Of a stretch of DNA of 64,000 nt, positions 17,116 through 25,642 are shown in pieces. Source of the DNA: Phycisphaerae bacterium (GTDB taxonomy: Bacteria > Planctomycetota > Phycisphaerae > UBA1845 > UTPLA1); NCBI GenBank assembly GCA_035275405.1, contig DATEMU010000014.1, positions 62,001 through 126,000 of the forward strand, read 5' to 3'. Position 1 is the stretch's first letter, and each line of letters begins with the position of its first letter. The position numbers and the translations under genes are program-made. The notes under the pieces are model-generated. The model was not told where the DNA came from. It made no database searches and was given only the letters and a program-made list of their open reading frames with translations.

Positions 17116-18204
17116 ATGAGAACACACCGCCGCCTCCGCAAGACCCTCAAATGGACCAGCGCCTCTCTCCTCGCGCTCTTCCTCGCCGCCTGGGCCTTCT
17201 CCATGACCGCCTGGCTCTATTACGCGGGGGACCAGTACATCATCGGCCTGGTCGCCGGGCGCCTGGATTTGATGCGGATCACGGGCGACGTACGAAACGA
17301 ACTCGCCACTTGCTCGCCCGCTGCGTTTGATTCGGCCGACCTGGCGCGCCCGGTCGAACTTGCCCGTCGAGAATCGAAAGGTTTTACGCTGGGTGGCTTG
17401 AGGGAACGCCGTCCCTTCGACGAACTCTTCGGCGCCGTTCTCCCAGGATATCATCAATACCATCATCCCGGGCATACGCAGATTTCTGGGATCGTCGCAG
17501 GTCCCGCCACTACTGATACTCTCGTAATTCCATTCTGGGTCCTCGGCGTTGCAGGGCTACTCTTCACCGTATGGTGTGCCTGGCTCGATCGACCTGCGTT
17601 GCCGGGCCAGTGCCGAACATGCCGTTACGATTTCCGCGGAAGCTGCGATTGGCGCTGCCCCGAATGCGGAACGCCCGTACCCGAATGGCTTGCAGCGAAC
17701 CCTCCCCCGCCCAAGAGAATCAGGAGACGTAACAAACCCGTACGCATCGCAACGGGCGTCGCGATCCTCGGCCTGCTGTGCTTGTACGCGGCAAGCACGG
17801 TATGGTTGTTCGCTTGGAACAGTAAGTATTACTCGTTCGCGGTTAACTCTGGCGCGTTGCGCGCCCTGTCGATCGTCGACGCCGATCCCGCGGATCGTAT
17901 CTTTCACCAGGGATTTAGCACTACAGGATGGTCTCTCCGGCGTATTCCACGAGCGCTCCACTTTGCAAATGCGCCGAGTTATTCGCGTAAAATCATAAGA
18001 GGTACGCAATTTCGATGGGTTGATATCCCTCTTTGGATGCCGTTACTCGCTTTGCTTTTACTCGCCGCCCTCCTCATCTACCGCGACCGAACCCGCCGCC
18101 TGCCCGGCTTCTGTCGCAAATGCGGCTACAACCTTACTGGCAACACCACCGGCCGCTGCCCCGAATGTGGAAACGCAGTTCCCACGCCTGAGGCTGCTCC
18201 ATGA
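17116..18204 (+). CDS. Membrane protein with two zinc-ribbon units (duplicated family member)
   Basis: 362 residues with AAGGAG before the ATG. It is two copies of the membrane-plus-ribbon unit in tandem: helices near residues 14-36 and 135-155, then a ribbon CRTCRYDFRG...CPECG at about 173-193; helices near 215-235 and 305-325, then CRKCGYNLTGNTTGRCPECG near 337-356. Each ribbon should bind one zinc. Between helices lie variable extracytoplasmic segments with no recognisable motif. The stop overlaps the next gene's start (ATGA), so the three genes to 20113 form one operon. Function unknown; the family appears restricted to planctomycetes as far as I know. Confidence 0.8.
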   Translation: MRTHRRLRKTLKWTSASLLALFLAAWAFSMTAWLYYAGDQYIIGLVAGRLDLMRITGDVRNELATCSPAAFDSADLARPVELARRESKGFTLGGLRERRPFDELFGAVLPGYHQYHHPGHTQISGIVAGPATTDTLVIPFWVLGVAGLLFTVWCAWLDRPALPGQCRTCRYDFRGSCDWRCPECGTPVPEWLAANPPPPKRIRRRNKPVRIATGVAILGLLCLYAASTVWLFAWNSKYYSFAVNSGALRALSIVDADPADRIFHQGFSTTGWSLRRIPRALHFANAPSYSRKIIRGTQFRWVDIPLWMPLLALLLLAALLIYRDRTRRLPGFCRKCGYNLTGNTTGRCPECGNAVPTPEAAP

Positions 18205-18959
18205 TCACGACGACAGAGTTACAACCTGCCGCTGACAACCCGAACATCATTCGCGCTCGCCCCCAACGCGAAAAATGGGTCGCCTTGGTCGCATTCATGG
18301 GTGCCATCGCGTCTCTTGCTCTTCTCGTTTGGTCCTGTTACCACGCAACCGATGTCGATGCTTCCTGGTCGGAAACGAGTTTGCTGACCGCTCAAGCCTG
18401 GGACGCCGGCGTCACGATCTGCTTTGCTCGCCTTGACCCGCACAAGAATTCCAAGTCCGGCGCGATCAAGGTCAACGGCTTCTCATACATTCAGGACATC
18501 GAACTCGCCTTGGCGGAGGTTCGAAAACAACGACGCCGAAAAGCCAAGTTTGAAGAAGCGGTCGCCCGCTCCAAGCAAACCCCTGATCCCTTTGATGATC
18601 AATTCGCAATCGTCGATTTTAAGGATGCTGAGTTCGAAATCCGGGCCTGGTTACGCCATATCGACGCACTACGTCAGGGCGGCATCCGCTACGCAAATCG
18701 CATTGCTGTGAATCGCTCCACCTTGGGCTTCTACTTCAACCACAACGAGCCTCCAATTGGCGTCACCGTACTTCGTTTTCCCTTGGCGTTGTTGGTGGTC
18801 CTGTTCGGCATCTTTCCATCGCTATGGTTCATTCGCCGCCGCCGTCACCACTTATGGCGCACAGCCCGTCACTGCCGCAAGTGCGGCTACAACCTCACCG
18901 GCAACACCACCGGCCGCTGCCCCGAATGCGGTCACGCAACCCCTGAGGCCGCGCCATGA
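18201..18959 (+). CDS. Zinc-ribbon membrane protein, second of three in an operon
   Basis: 252 residues; the ATG overlaps the preceding stop by four bases (ATGA). One helix lies at about residues 28-48 and another at about 190-212, with a charged middle region between that matches nothing I know. The ribbon CRKCGYNLTGNTTGRCPECG closes the protein near residue 228-247. The N-terminus (MITTTELQPAADNPN) resembles that of the following gene (MTTTTESKPATANPT), and the ribbon DNA is nearly identical in all three genes, while the centres differ completely. Conserved ends with variable middles suggest tandem duplication with cassette-like divergence or homogenisation of the ends. Confidence 0.8.
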   Translation: MITTTELQPAADNPNIIRARPQREKWVALVAFMGAIASLALLVWSCYHATDVDASWSETSLLTAQAWDAGVTICFARLDPHKNSKSGAIKVNGFSYIQDIELALAEVRKQRRRKAKFEEAVARSKQTPDPFDDQFAIVDFKDAEFEIRAWLRHIDALRQGGIRYANRIAVNRSTLGFYFNHNEPPIGVTVLRFPLALLVVLFGIFPSLWFIRRRRHHLWRTARHCRKCGYNLTGNTTGRCPECGHATPEAAP

Positions 18960-20113
18960 CCACAACGACAGAGTCAAAACCTGCCACCGCGAACCCCACC
19001 CTCGCCTGCCCTCGTCCGCCACGCGAAGCCTGGGTGTCGCTCATCGCCGGCTATTGCCTGTTCGTCGGAGGCATAGCGATCGTGTGGCTGCCGCTCGATA
19101 TTTTATTGTCTTCCCACAACCAATTGACTTCAATTCGGTTCTATTTGAATGAGTACGAATGGAAGTCTTCGTGGGCCTTCCTTCACCTGCTATCCACAAT
19201 CTGGTTCCAGTTGACGTATGTTGTTTTTGTGATTTTCGGTGCTTGCCTATGGTTTCAATGGGGGAGCCTGAAGCGGTCCGCACTGATCGTCCTCTTGGCC
19301 ACGGTGATGAAGTTCGTTCTTCTCTTATTAGCAGGCTTTGAATCTTTCTTTTCAAGACTTGGCTCGCGAGATCCTTACTCTTTTCTCTTCAATAGTCTGG
19401 CACTACTCTGGCAAATAGCGATTCCATCACTGATGATCTGGCTTGTCCTCCGCAATATGCCGGATTGCGACCGTTGGCGCCCCTTGCTCGCATGGTGGCT
19501 TTTCATGATGGGAGTGGCCTCGCTCCACTCGGTCGTCACTGGGTACTTTGGCAAGGGGCTCACGGGCGTCAACCTTCAGCACCCTGGCTGGCGCGCTCTT
19601 TCGTGGGACACGCTCTGGCCAATCGTCTCCATCTTGCGACTCGTGGACGCCGTCATCGGCATAGTGGGTGGCGTTCAACTCTGGCGCGGATCGTCGGGTC
19701 TTCGGTTGTGGACTTGGTCGTACGCCGCGTCCCACATGTTAATGAGGGCAGCGAACGCATTCATGCTGCTCATCATCTTGAACAATAGTTCGTTTTCGAG
19801 GTTGCCGGCAACTATGAGTGTTCAGTTTTCCGGATTCCACAGCGTCACATGGGACAATTGGTTCGGATTCGTAGGCGTGATAGTTGGAGGCGCCGCAATA
19901 ACGGTTCCGCTCGTCCTCTTCGCCCATCACCAAACCCGCCGCCTCGAATTGGAAACCCCATCGTGCCGCCACTGCAACTACAACCTCACCGGCAACACTA
20001 CCGGCCGTTGCCCCGAATGCGGAAATCCCACGAACACCTTAGCCTCGACCCACCCGCCTTTGTCGGGGGAATTGCGGGCCACGGACTCATCGGGTACACC
20101 GCCTAAAACGTGA
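18956..20113 (+). CDS. Polytopic zinc-ribbon membrane protein, third of three in an operon
   Basis: 385 residues, ATGA overlap with the previous gene. Unlike its neighbours it has about seven transmembrane helices between residues 22 and 330, then the ribbon HCNYNLTGNTTGRCPECGN near 340-360 and a 20-residue polar tail. The first ribbon position here is CRHCNY. Start region and ribbon match the preceding gene closely, the membrane part does not. No transporter or enzyme motif is recognised. Confidence 0.78.
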   Translation: MTTTTESKPATANPTLACPRPPREAWVSLIAGYCLFVGGIAIVWLPLDILLSSHNQLTSIRFYLNEYEWKSSWAFLHLLSTIWFQLTYVVFVIFGACLWFQWGSLKRSALIVLLATVMKFVLLLLAGFESFFSRLGSRDPYSFLFNSLALLWQIAIPSLMIWLVLRNMPDCDRWRPLLAWWLFMMGVASLHSVVTGYFGKGLTGVNLQHPGWRALSWDTLWPIVSILRLVDAVIGIVGGVQLWRGSSGLRLWTWSYAASHMLMRAANAFMLLIILNNSSFSRLPATMSVQFSGFHSVTWDNWFGFVGVIVGGAAITVPLVLFAHHQTRRLELETPSCRHCNYNLTGNTTGRCPECGNPTNTLASTHPPLSGELRATDSSGTPPKT

Positions 20114-20114
20114 C

Positions 20115-20143
20115 TTGACCGCCAATCACAATATTGTTATAAT
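20115..20143 (+). promoter_or_regulatory. Sigma-70-type promoter of the toxin-antitoxin operon
   Basis: TTGACC (20115-20120) and a perfect TATAAT (20138-20143) are separated by 17 bp. Transcription would begin around 20150, within a base or two of the GTG at 20152, so the toxin message would be leaderless or nearly so. The promoter overlaps the end of the preceding operon by no more than its spacer. Confidence 0.7.
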
Positions 20144-20151
20144 CCGGAGTA

Positions 20152-20556
20152 GTGGGTTTGCCTCAAACGCAGGTGCTCTTTTACCAGGACGACAAGGGGC
20201 ACGCCCCGGTCGTCGATTGGCTTACGGACCTTCGTAAACGCGACGCCGTCGCCTACTCAAACTGCGTTGCGACGATACACCGCCTGGCCGCCGCCGGGCA
20301 CGAACTTCGTCGGCCGACAGCCGATTACTTGAGGGACAAGATCTATGAGTTGCGCGCCAAGCGAGGCCGAGTCAACTATCGGATATTGTATTTCTTCCAC
20401 GGTCGAAACGTGGCGATCCTTGCCCACGCCCTGACCAAGGAAGACAAAGTGCCGATCGCCGACATCGAACGAGCGATCCGGCGTCGAGAGTTATATGAAG
20501 CGAACCCGAAGAAACACACATACCAGGAAACGGCCCGCCCGTCGCAAAACCGCTGA
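20152..20556 (+). CDS. RelE/HigB-type toxin (phage Gp49-like family)
   Basis: 134 residues from GTG. The sequence VLFYQDDKGHAPVVDWL, then LRDKIYELRAKRGRVNYRILYFFHGRNVAILAHALTKED, is the core of the Gp49/HigB toxin family: small basic mRNA interferases that cut messages on the ribosome. The arginine-rich KIYELRAKRGRVNYRILY segment is where the catalytic and RNA-binding residues lie. It overlaps the HTH gene by 62 bp, an arrangement typical of HigBA modules where the toxin comes first. The C-terminal tail beyond residue 110 is probably disordered. An alternative GTG start 21 bp further on is possible; GGAG at 20146 is too close to the first start. Confidence 0.88.
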   Translation: MGLPQTQVLFYQDDKGHAPVVDWLTDLRKRDAVAYSNCVATIHRLAAAGHELRRPTADYLRDKIYELRAKRGRVNYRILYFFHGRNVAILAHALTKEDKVPIADIERAIRRRELYEANPKKHTYQETARPSQNR

Positions 20557-20839
20557 TGCCCTCCGCATCATCGACCGCATCACCGGCCGCGATCGCCGCG
20601 TCCGCGAAATGGTCGCGCAGGCAACGCTCCATGCCCAGGTCGCCGAAATGCTCTACGAGGCCCGCACCAGAGCCGGTCTGACGCAGCGACAGCTTGCCGA
20701 TTTGGCCGGAACCAAGCAGCCGGTCATCGCCCGTCTCGAAAACGCCGACTACAACGGTCACTCCCTCACGATGCTCCAGCGCATCGCCAAGGCCCTCCAT
20801 CGCCGCCTTGACATCCGTTTAATTCCCGCCACGACGTAA
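20495..20839 (+). CDS. HigA-like antitoxin, XRE family HTH
   Basis: 114 residues, starting inside the toxin gene. An XRE helix-turn-helix occupies about residues 55-108 (ARTRAGLTQRQLADLAGTKQ, then PVIARLENADYNGHSLTMLQRIAKAL). The sequence LYEARTRAGLTQRQLA is characteristic of HigA antitoxins paired with Gp49-type toxins. It should neutralise the toxin and repress the promoter at 20115. The first 25 residues are very basic (RRNTHTRKRPARRK); a later start is possible but there is no better methionine before residue 39. Confidence 0.85.
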   Translation: MKRTRRNTHTRKRPARRKTADALRIIDRITGRDRRVREMVAQATLHAQVAEMLYEARTRAGLTQRQLADLAGTKQPVIARLENADYNGHSLTMLQRIAKALHRRLDIRLIPATT

Positions 20840-20885
20840 TAAGCACCTCCGGCCGTTGCCCCCCGACACCCGCCGGTTAATCTCG

Positions 20886-21587
20886 ATGACATCGGGCCTC
20901 ATTGCCCGACCATACATGACCCCCGCCAAACAAATCCTCATCGCCGTCGCCTCCACCCTCCTCCTGACCGCCATCACCGCCGCGCTCCTCTTCGGCTCCG
21001 CCGGTCGCCTCGACGTCCCCATCTTCTGGGCCGCACTCGCCGTGTGGGCCGTCCAATGCCTCGCCATCACGCTCGGAATCGACCCCGATCTCCTCCGCGA
21101 ACGCCTCCGTCCCGGCCCCGGCGGTCGCGATCGCCTCGGCGTGTTCGTGATGCAGCTCGCCCTCTTCGCCCACCTCCTCCTCGCCGGCCTCGACGTCGGG
21201 CGCTACCACTGGTCCGCAATCCCGCTGCCGGCCCAAATCATCGCTCTGACGATCAACGCCCTCGCCGCCGTCGTTCTCGCCCGCGCGATGTTCGCCAACC
21301 GCTTCTTCTCCCCCGTCGTCCGCCTCCAATCCGAGCGCGGTCACCACCTGATCGAAACCGGCCCCTACCGCGTCGTCCGCCACCCCGGCTACGCCGCCGC
21401 CCTCGTGCAGGCGCTCACCAGCCCCGTCGCCCTCGGCTCCTGGTGGTCTCTCGTCCCCATGCTACTTTTCACCGCAATCATCCTCCGCCGCACCATCCTC
21501 GAAGACCGCTTCCTCCACGATCACCTCGAAGGCTTCCCCACCTACGCCCGCCGCGTCCGCTGGCGTCTAATACCCAGCATCTGGTAA
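20886..21587 (+). CDS. Isoprenylcysteine methyltransferase-like (ICMT/PEMT) membrane protein
   Basis: 233 residues from ATG 20886 (another ATG 30 bp further on is also possible). Five or six transmembrane helices. The C-terminal half holds the ICMT signature ETGPYRVVRHPGYAA and, after two helices, EDRFLHDHLEGFPTYARRVRWRLIP, which together bind S-adenosylmethionine in this family. Bacterial homologues methylate unknown small molecules or lipids. It stands alone on its strand; its 3' end is followed by two repeat elements that separate it from the convergent PLP-enzyme gene. Confidence 0.85.
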   Translation: MTSGLIARPYMTPAKQILIAVASTLLLTAITAALLFGSAGRLDVPIFWAALAVWAVQCLAITLGIDPDLLRERLRPGPGGRDRLGVFVMQLALFAHLLLAGLDVGRYHWSAIPLPAQIIALTINALAAVVLARAMFANRFFSPVVRLQSERGHHLIETGPYRVVRHPGYAAALVQALTSPVALGSWWSLVPMLLFTAIILRRTILEDRFLHDHLEGFPTYARRVRWRLIPSIW

Positions 21588-21634
21588 GCGCCGAGCAATC
21601 GGCCCCGGACTCGTTTTGATGTTCTGACTTCTCC

Positions 21635-21718
21635 CCCATCTGTGCGCATCTGCGCCATCTGCGGATTTCTGTTCTTCTTTCGCTATTCGCTATTCGCCAT
21701 TCGCCATTCGCAATTCTC
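21635..21718. repeat. Adjacent copies of two repeat families between convergent genes
   Basis: 21635-21667 is a copy, in reverse orientation, of the GCAGATGGCGCAGATG family; 21676-21718 is TTCGCTATTCGCTATTCGCC and further ATTCGCCATTCG units. The second reaches into the 3' end of the PLP-enzyme gene and supplies its last codons and stop (RMANGE, TAG). Confidence 0.85.
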
Positions 21719-22739
21719 CCCCCGCCTTCCACCCCTGATACGTATGCCAGAAGAGATGCACGCGCTCCTCCCACCCGCCGCGCGCAATGAACTGCATCGC
21801 CCCATGCAGCGCCTTCGCCGTGTATGTCTGGTCGAGCGCAATTCCCTCCAGATCGCCAAACTCCGCCGCCAGCGCCGTCGCCTCCGGCGTCGCCCGCGCA
21901 TACCCCGCGCCCAGCGCCGTACCAACCGTCCGCAACTCCGCCGCGCGAATCGCCACTCGCGGCACCGACTCATCCATCCGCCGCATCAACCGATTCACCC
22001 GCCGCGCCATCCGCGCCCATCGCCCCCGCGTGCAATACCAGCGATACGACACCACGACGCCCACCAACTGTGTCCGCAGCCCCGCGAGCTTCAATCCGAC
22101 CGCCAGCCCCGCCGCCGTCCCCAGGCTCCCCAGCGCGACGTACAGATAATCCGGCTCGGGCAATTCCCCCGCCTCCACCTGCCGCTTGAGTTCCAGCGCC
22201 GCCCCCACATGCCCCAGACACGCCAAGGGGCTCGTCCCCCCCGGCGGCACATAGTACGGTCGCCGCCCCTCGCGCCGGTTCCGCCGCGAAAGTAACTCCG
22301 CGATCACCTTCGGCACGACCGTCGCATAATTCGCTCCCACATACCGCGCCCCGACGGACTCTGCGACGCGCACATTCTCCCGCACATACGGCGCCTCCGC
22401 CTGCGGCACGACCACCGCGACTGTGTCGATCCCCAACTGCCGCGCATGCCACGCGGTCTTGCAGATATGATGGCTCCCTTCCGCACTGAACGTGACAATC
22501 GTCCGCGCCCCGCGCCGCCGCGCCTCGCCCAAGAGGAACTCCAGCCCGCGCACCTTGTTCCCCGCCATCACCGGATGCGACAGATCTTCGCGCTTTACAT
22601 ACAGCGCCTTGAGCCCATGGCGCGATGCGAACTTCTTCGCCTCATAAACCGGCGTCGGCCACTGCCCGATCGCGGTCCACGGCACGCGCTCCGCTAATCG
22701 CGGGAATCTCTCGGTCAAGGCTGGACGCCGTTCTTGCAT
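21690..22739 (-). CDS. PLP-dependent ACC deaminase/D-cysteine desulfhydrase family protein
   Basis: 349 residues. The fold-type II PLP signature is KREDLSHPVMAGNKVRGLEF, with the Schiff-base lysine in GNKVR (about residue 62). SAEGSHH follows as the substrate loop. GSLGTAAGLAVGL binds the PLP phosphate, and DQTYTAKALHG is close to the C-terminal conserved segment of this family. Members deaminate 1-aminocyclopropane-1-carboxylate or release sulfide from D-cysteine; the sequence alone does not choose. The final residues ELRMANGE and the stop codon come from a dispersed repeat, so the native C-terminus has been replaced. Upstream lies a CACCACAGAG-type palindromic repeat. Confidence 0.85.
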   Translation of the reverse strand: MQERRPALTERFPRLAERVPWTAIGQWPTPVYEAKKFASRHGLKALYVKREDLSHPVMAGNKVRGLEFLLGEARRRGARTIVTFSAEGSHHICKTAWHARQLGIDTVAVVVPQAEAPYVRENVRVAESVGARYVGANYATVVPKVIAELLSRRNRREGRRPYYVPPGGTSPLACLGHVGAALELKRQVEAGELPEPDYLYVALGSLGTAAGLAVGLKLAGLRTQLVGVVVSYRWYCTRGRWARMARRVNRLMRRMDESVPRVAIRAAELRTVGTALGAGYARATPEATALAAEFGDLEGIALDQTYTAKALHGAMQFIARGGWEERVHLFWHTYQGWKAGGELRMANGE

Positions 22740-22761
22740 TCAAATCCACCATCCGCAAATC

Positions 22762-22858
22762 CGTGCACCACAGAGCCACAAAGGCCCCGAGAAACGATCG
22801 ATCTCTGATTTCAAATATTCGTCCCCGTCCTCGGTGTTCTCTCTGCCTCTGTGGTGAA
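22762..22858. repeat. MITE-like palindrome with CACCACAGAG ends
   Basis: Left end GTGCACCACAGAGCCACAAA, right end CTGCCTCTGTGGTG in inverted orientation, with partly matching interior (CCCCGAGAA against TCCTCGGTGTTCTC). About 97 bp, lying between the PLP-enzyme start and the GMC oxidoreductase end. Confidence 0.75.
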
Positions 22859-22912
22859 ATCCGCAATCCGCAATCCTGTAAATCTTGTAAGTCCTGTCCA
22901 TTCACGTCCTCT

Positions 22913-24355
22913 TCATCTATTCGCCATTTCTTCCGCCACCCTCTCCGCCAGCGCCGCAATCGTCATCGACGGCGCCCGCCCGATCGGCGTCGGCAGAATG
23001 CTCCCGTCGGCCACATACAACCCCGGATGCCCGAACACCTCGCCGTACGCATCCACCACCCCGCGCTCCGGCGAGTCTGCCATCGCCGCCGCGCCCAACG
23101 GATGCACCGTCACCCGCCCCGGCGGCGCCAGCCCCGTGGGCTGCAAGATCAGCTTTCCGCCCAGTGCCGCCGCCAACTCCCGCATCCGCGCGACCGTCCG
23201 CACGTGAAACACGTCCTTCGCCGATCCACCGCCCACATGCGTCAGCCGCTCGCCCCTATCCAACACCAGCCGCGCCGGTCGCTCCCCATACCCCATCACC
23301 CCGAACGACCACACCGCCGCCTTCTCCGCCCCGCTCCATAACCCGAGCATTTTTGCGAACAAGCGCGGCAGCGCCGGCAAAAGTCCCGTCTCCATCACGT
23401 ACAACCGGTCTTCCTTCCACCAATCCACCCACGCCGTCACCGGCGGCCCCGAATCGCGCGGCACGTCTTCCCTCGTCCCAATGATAAGCCCGCCAAAATC
23501 CCCATTGGTATAAAACCGCTCCCCCAGCGCCCCGCTGATCCGCGGCAGCGTCTTCGCCACATCTCGACACGCAAAGAGCAGCCGCACCGTCCCCAGCGTC
23601 CCCGCCGCCAGCACCACCCGCCGCCCGGCCACCGCCCCCTCGCGCACGGTCCCGTCTACATAATGACTGTATTGAACCGCGTACCCTTCCTCACGCGGGG
23701 CAATGCCCGTCGCCTCATGTAGCTCGCGCACTTCCGCACCTGCCGCCTCCGCCCGCGCCAGATAGGTCTTGTCCAGCGTCCGCTTCCGCGTCGCCGTCCC
23801 GCCGCCCAGCCACGTCATCGCCTCCCGCCGAACCGGCAGCGGCCCCGGCGTCGCGTGCATCGCCTTCGCATCCGCCGGCCAATCGATCGCCACCGGCAGC
23901 CGCGTCACGCCAGCTCCCATGGTCCGCCCCGCCGCCTCCAGCGCCTGCGTCCGCGCCAGTTCCGTCGGCGAAACCGTCGGCGCGATCACCTCCTGCACGC
24001 GCTCGTAGTACGGTCGCATCCCCGCCGCGCTCATCCCGCTCGGCCAACCCTCCGCGAACGCCTCGTCCGCCGCCGGGATCGTCACCGCCGTATAAAGCTG
24101 CGACCCGCCTCCCACGGCCGAGCCCACGACCGCCATGAGTCCGCGCACCCGCGCCTTTTCCACAATCCCCGTCCCTCGGCGCTCATACAGGATCGCTCGC
24201 CGTCCCTCCGCCATCTCCTCGCGCAAGCCCGGCGTCAGCCGCGGGCCGCGCTCCAGCACGCAGACCCGCATCCCCGCCTCCGCCGCCCGCATCGCGCAAA
24301 CCGACCCCCCAAACCCCGACCCGACTACCACCAAGTCGTATTCACTCGTCCCCAT
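22913..24355 (-). CDS. GMC-type FAD-dependent oxidoreductase
   Basis: 480 residues from ATG 24355 (MGTSEYDLVVVGSGFGGS). The dinucleotide-binding motif GSGFGGSVCAMRAAEAG and ERGP follow directly. VVGSAVGGGSQLYTAV corresponds to the GMC segment that contacts FAD. The C-terminus HPLGAAAMADSPERGVVDAYGE, then GLYVADGSILPTPIGRAPSMTI, is the conserved GMC end, with the catalytic His in HPLG. It resembles bacterial cholesterol oxidase-type enzymes. The substrate is likely an alcohol or sterol-like compound; that is inference. Cytoplasmic, no signal peptide. Divergent from the amidohydrolase gene at 24472. Confidence 0.88.
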   Translation of the reverse strand: MGTSEYDLVVVGSGFGGSVCAMRAAEAGMRVCVLERGPRLTPGLREEMAEGRRAILYERRGTGIVEKARVRGLMAVVGSAVGGGSQLYTAVTIPAADEAFAEGWPSGMSAAGMRPYYERVQEVIAPTVSPTELARTQALEAAGRTMGAGVTRLPVAIDWPADAKAMHATPGPLPVRREAMTWLGGGTATRKRTLDKTYLARAEAAGAEVRELHEATGIAPREEGYAVQYSHYVDGTVREGAVAGRRVVLAAGTLGTVRLLFACRDVAKTLPRISGALGERFYTNGDFGGLIIGTREDVPRDSGPPVTAWVDWWKEDRLYVMETGLLPALPRLFAKMLGLWSGAEKAAVWSFGVMGYGERPARLVLDRGERLTHVGGGSAKDVFHVRTVARMRELAAALGGKLILQPTGLAPPGRVTVHPLGAAAMADSPERGVVDAYGEVFGHPGLYVADGSILPTPIGRAPSMTIAALAERVAEEMANR

Positions 24356-24389
24356 CGGTTCGGTTATACCACCGACCCGCACTCTTTTC

Positions 24390-24465
24390 TTTCATCTCTG
24401 CGCCTCCGCGCCTCTGCGTGAGCTTCTACTTCCGCATTCCGCATTCCCACTTCCGCATTTATGCT
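24390..24465. repeat. Two repeat families upstream of the amidohydrolase gene
   Basis: 24393-24420 is a CTGCGCCTCCGCGCCTCTGC copy of the CACAGAGGC family; 24429-24462 is TTCCGCATTCCGCATTCCCA and on, the GCGGAATGCGGAA family in reverse. Together they fill the divergent promoter region. Confidence 0.75.
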
Positions 24466-24471
24466 TCCCCC

Positions 24472-25572
24472 ATGGTCATCGACGTCCACTGCCACGTCGG
24501 CTACTCCGCCCGCCGCATCGACCCCGCCCTCCCCCGCTTCACCTTCGAAAAAAACGGCGCCCCGGGCGCTCCGGGCTTCGACAGCTACCTCTCTCCGCGC
24601 CTCCTCAGCCGCTTCGCCTGGTTCTTCATCCGCCGCTGGCTCGGAATTCCGCGCGGACTCAAAGCCGGAGACGAATTCGACGCCCTCCTCGAAAAAGTCT
24701 ACGACCGCCACTGGTCCGCTGCGCCGGGCATCGATCGCTTCGTCCTTCTCGCCTTCGACGAATATCACGCCGACGCCGGTCGCGTCCTCGGCCCTTCGCA
24801 GCGTCGCGGTCAGGTCGGCAGCGACCTCTACGTCTCCAACACGCTTGTTCGCGCGCTGTGCATGGCTCGCCCGGACCGCTATCTGTTCGGCGCCTCGCTT
24901 CATCCGTACCGAACCGAAGGCGACCGCGATGCTGCGTCGATGCTCGAAGAACTCTCCGCCGCCGGCGCAGTCCTGATCAAGTGGCTTCCTATCCATCAGA
25001 ACATCCGCGCCGAAGACCCGCGCACCGTCGCCTTCCTCCGCGCTGCCGCGCGCCTGAAGATGCCCATGCTCATCCACTACGGCGGCGAGATGTCTCTCGC
25101 CCGCCAGCACATGGAGTTCGAACACCCCGGCCCGATGCTCGACGTCCTCCGCCGCCTCCGCGCCGACGGCGAGATGCCCACGGTCATCGTCGCCCACGCT
25201 GCCACGCCCTCCTTCATCTTCCAAAGCGCCGACGGTCATCGCCGACTCATCGAGGCGCTCCTCGGCGAATTCGCCGACGCCCCAATCTACGCCGACATCT
25301 CCGCTCTCGCCGCCTTCGGCCGCACCCCCTGGCTCAAGCGCCTGGCCGCCAACAAGGCCGTCCATAAAAAGCTCCTGTTCGCCACCGACTTCCCCATACC
25401 TGTCATGCTGCGCTCCTTCCGCCGGCTCATGGACGCCGAAACGTACGCTCGCATCGCCGCCGACCCCTCCTGGGCGCATCAGGACCTGCTCCTCAAACAA
25501 GCGCTTGGATTCGATCCGTGCGTGTTTACCCAGGCCCGATCGGTCTTGAACATCAACGCGGAATCCGCATGA
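24472..25572 (+). CDS. Amidohydrolase-family protein (TIM-barrel metal hydrolase)
   Basis: 366 residues from ATG 24472. The N-terminal MVIDVHCHVGY provides the HxH metal ligands, and FATDFPIP near residue 307 supplies the late aspartate, as in the amidohydrolase-2 group (decarboxylases and lactonases such as ACMSD). LIKWLPIHQNI and MLIHYGGE are the strand-4/5 equivalents; VIVAHAATP carries a later His. The sequence supports a metal-dependent decarboxylase or hydrolase; the substrate is unknown. Followed 70 bp downstream by a response-regulator gene on the same strand. Confidence 0.85.
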   Translation: MVIDVHCHVGYSARRIDPALPRFTFEKNGAPGAPGFDSYLSPRLLSRFAWFFIRRWLGIPRGLKAGDEFDALLEKVYDRHWSAAPGIDRFVLLAFDEYHADAGRVLGPSQRRGQVGSDLYVSNTLVRALCMARPDRYLFGASLHPYRTEGDRDAASMLEELSAAGAVLIKWLPIHQNIRAEDPRTVAFLRAAARLKMPMLIHYGGEMSLARQHMEFEHPGPMLDVLRRLRADGEMPTVIVAHAATPSFIFQSADGHRRLIEALLGEFADAPIYADISALAAFGRTPWLKRLAANKAVHKKLLFATDFPIPVMLRSFRRLMDAETYARIAADPSWAHQDLLLKQALGFDPCVFTQARSVLNINAESA

Positions 25573-25642
25573 ATGGCTTTGCAAATCGAAGAAGCGGATG
25601 TATCCTATAGGCGGGGTCGGATAGTATAGGGTCCAATGGGCC

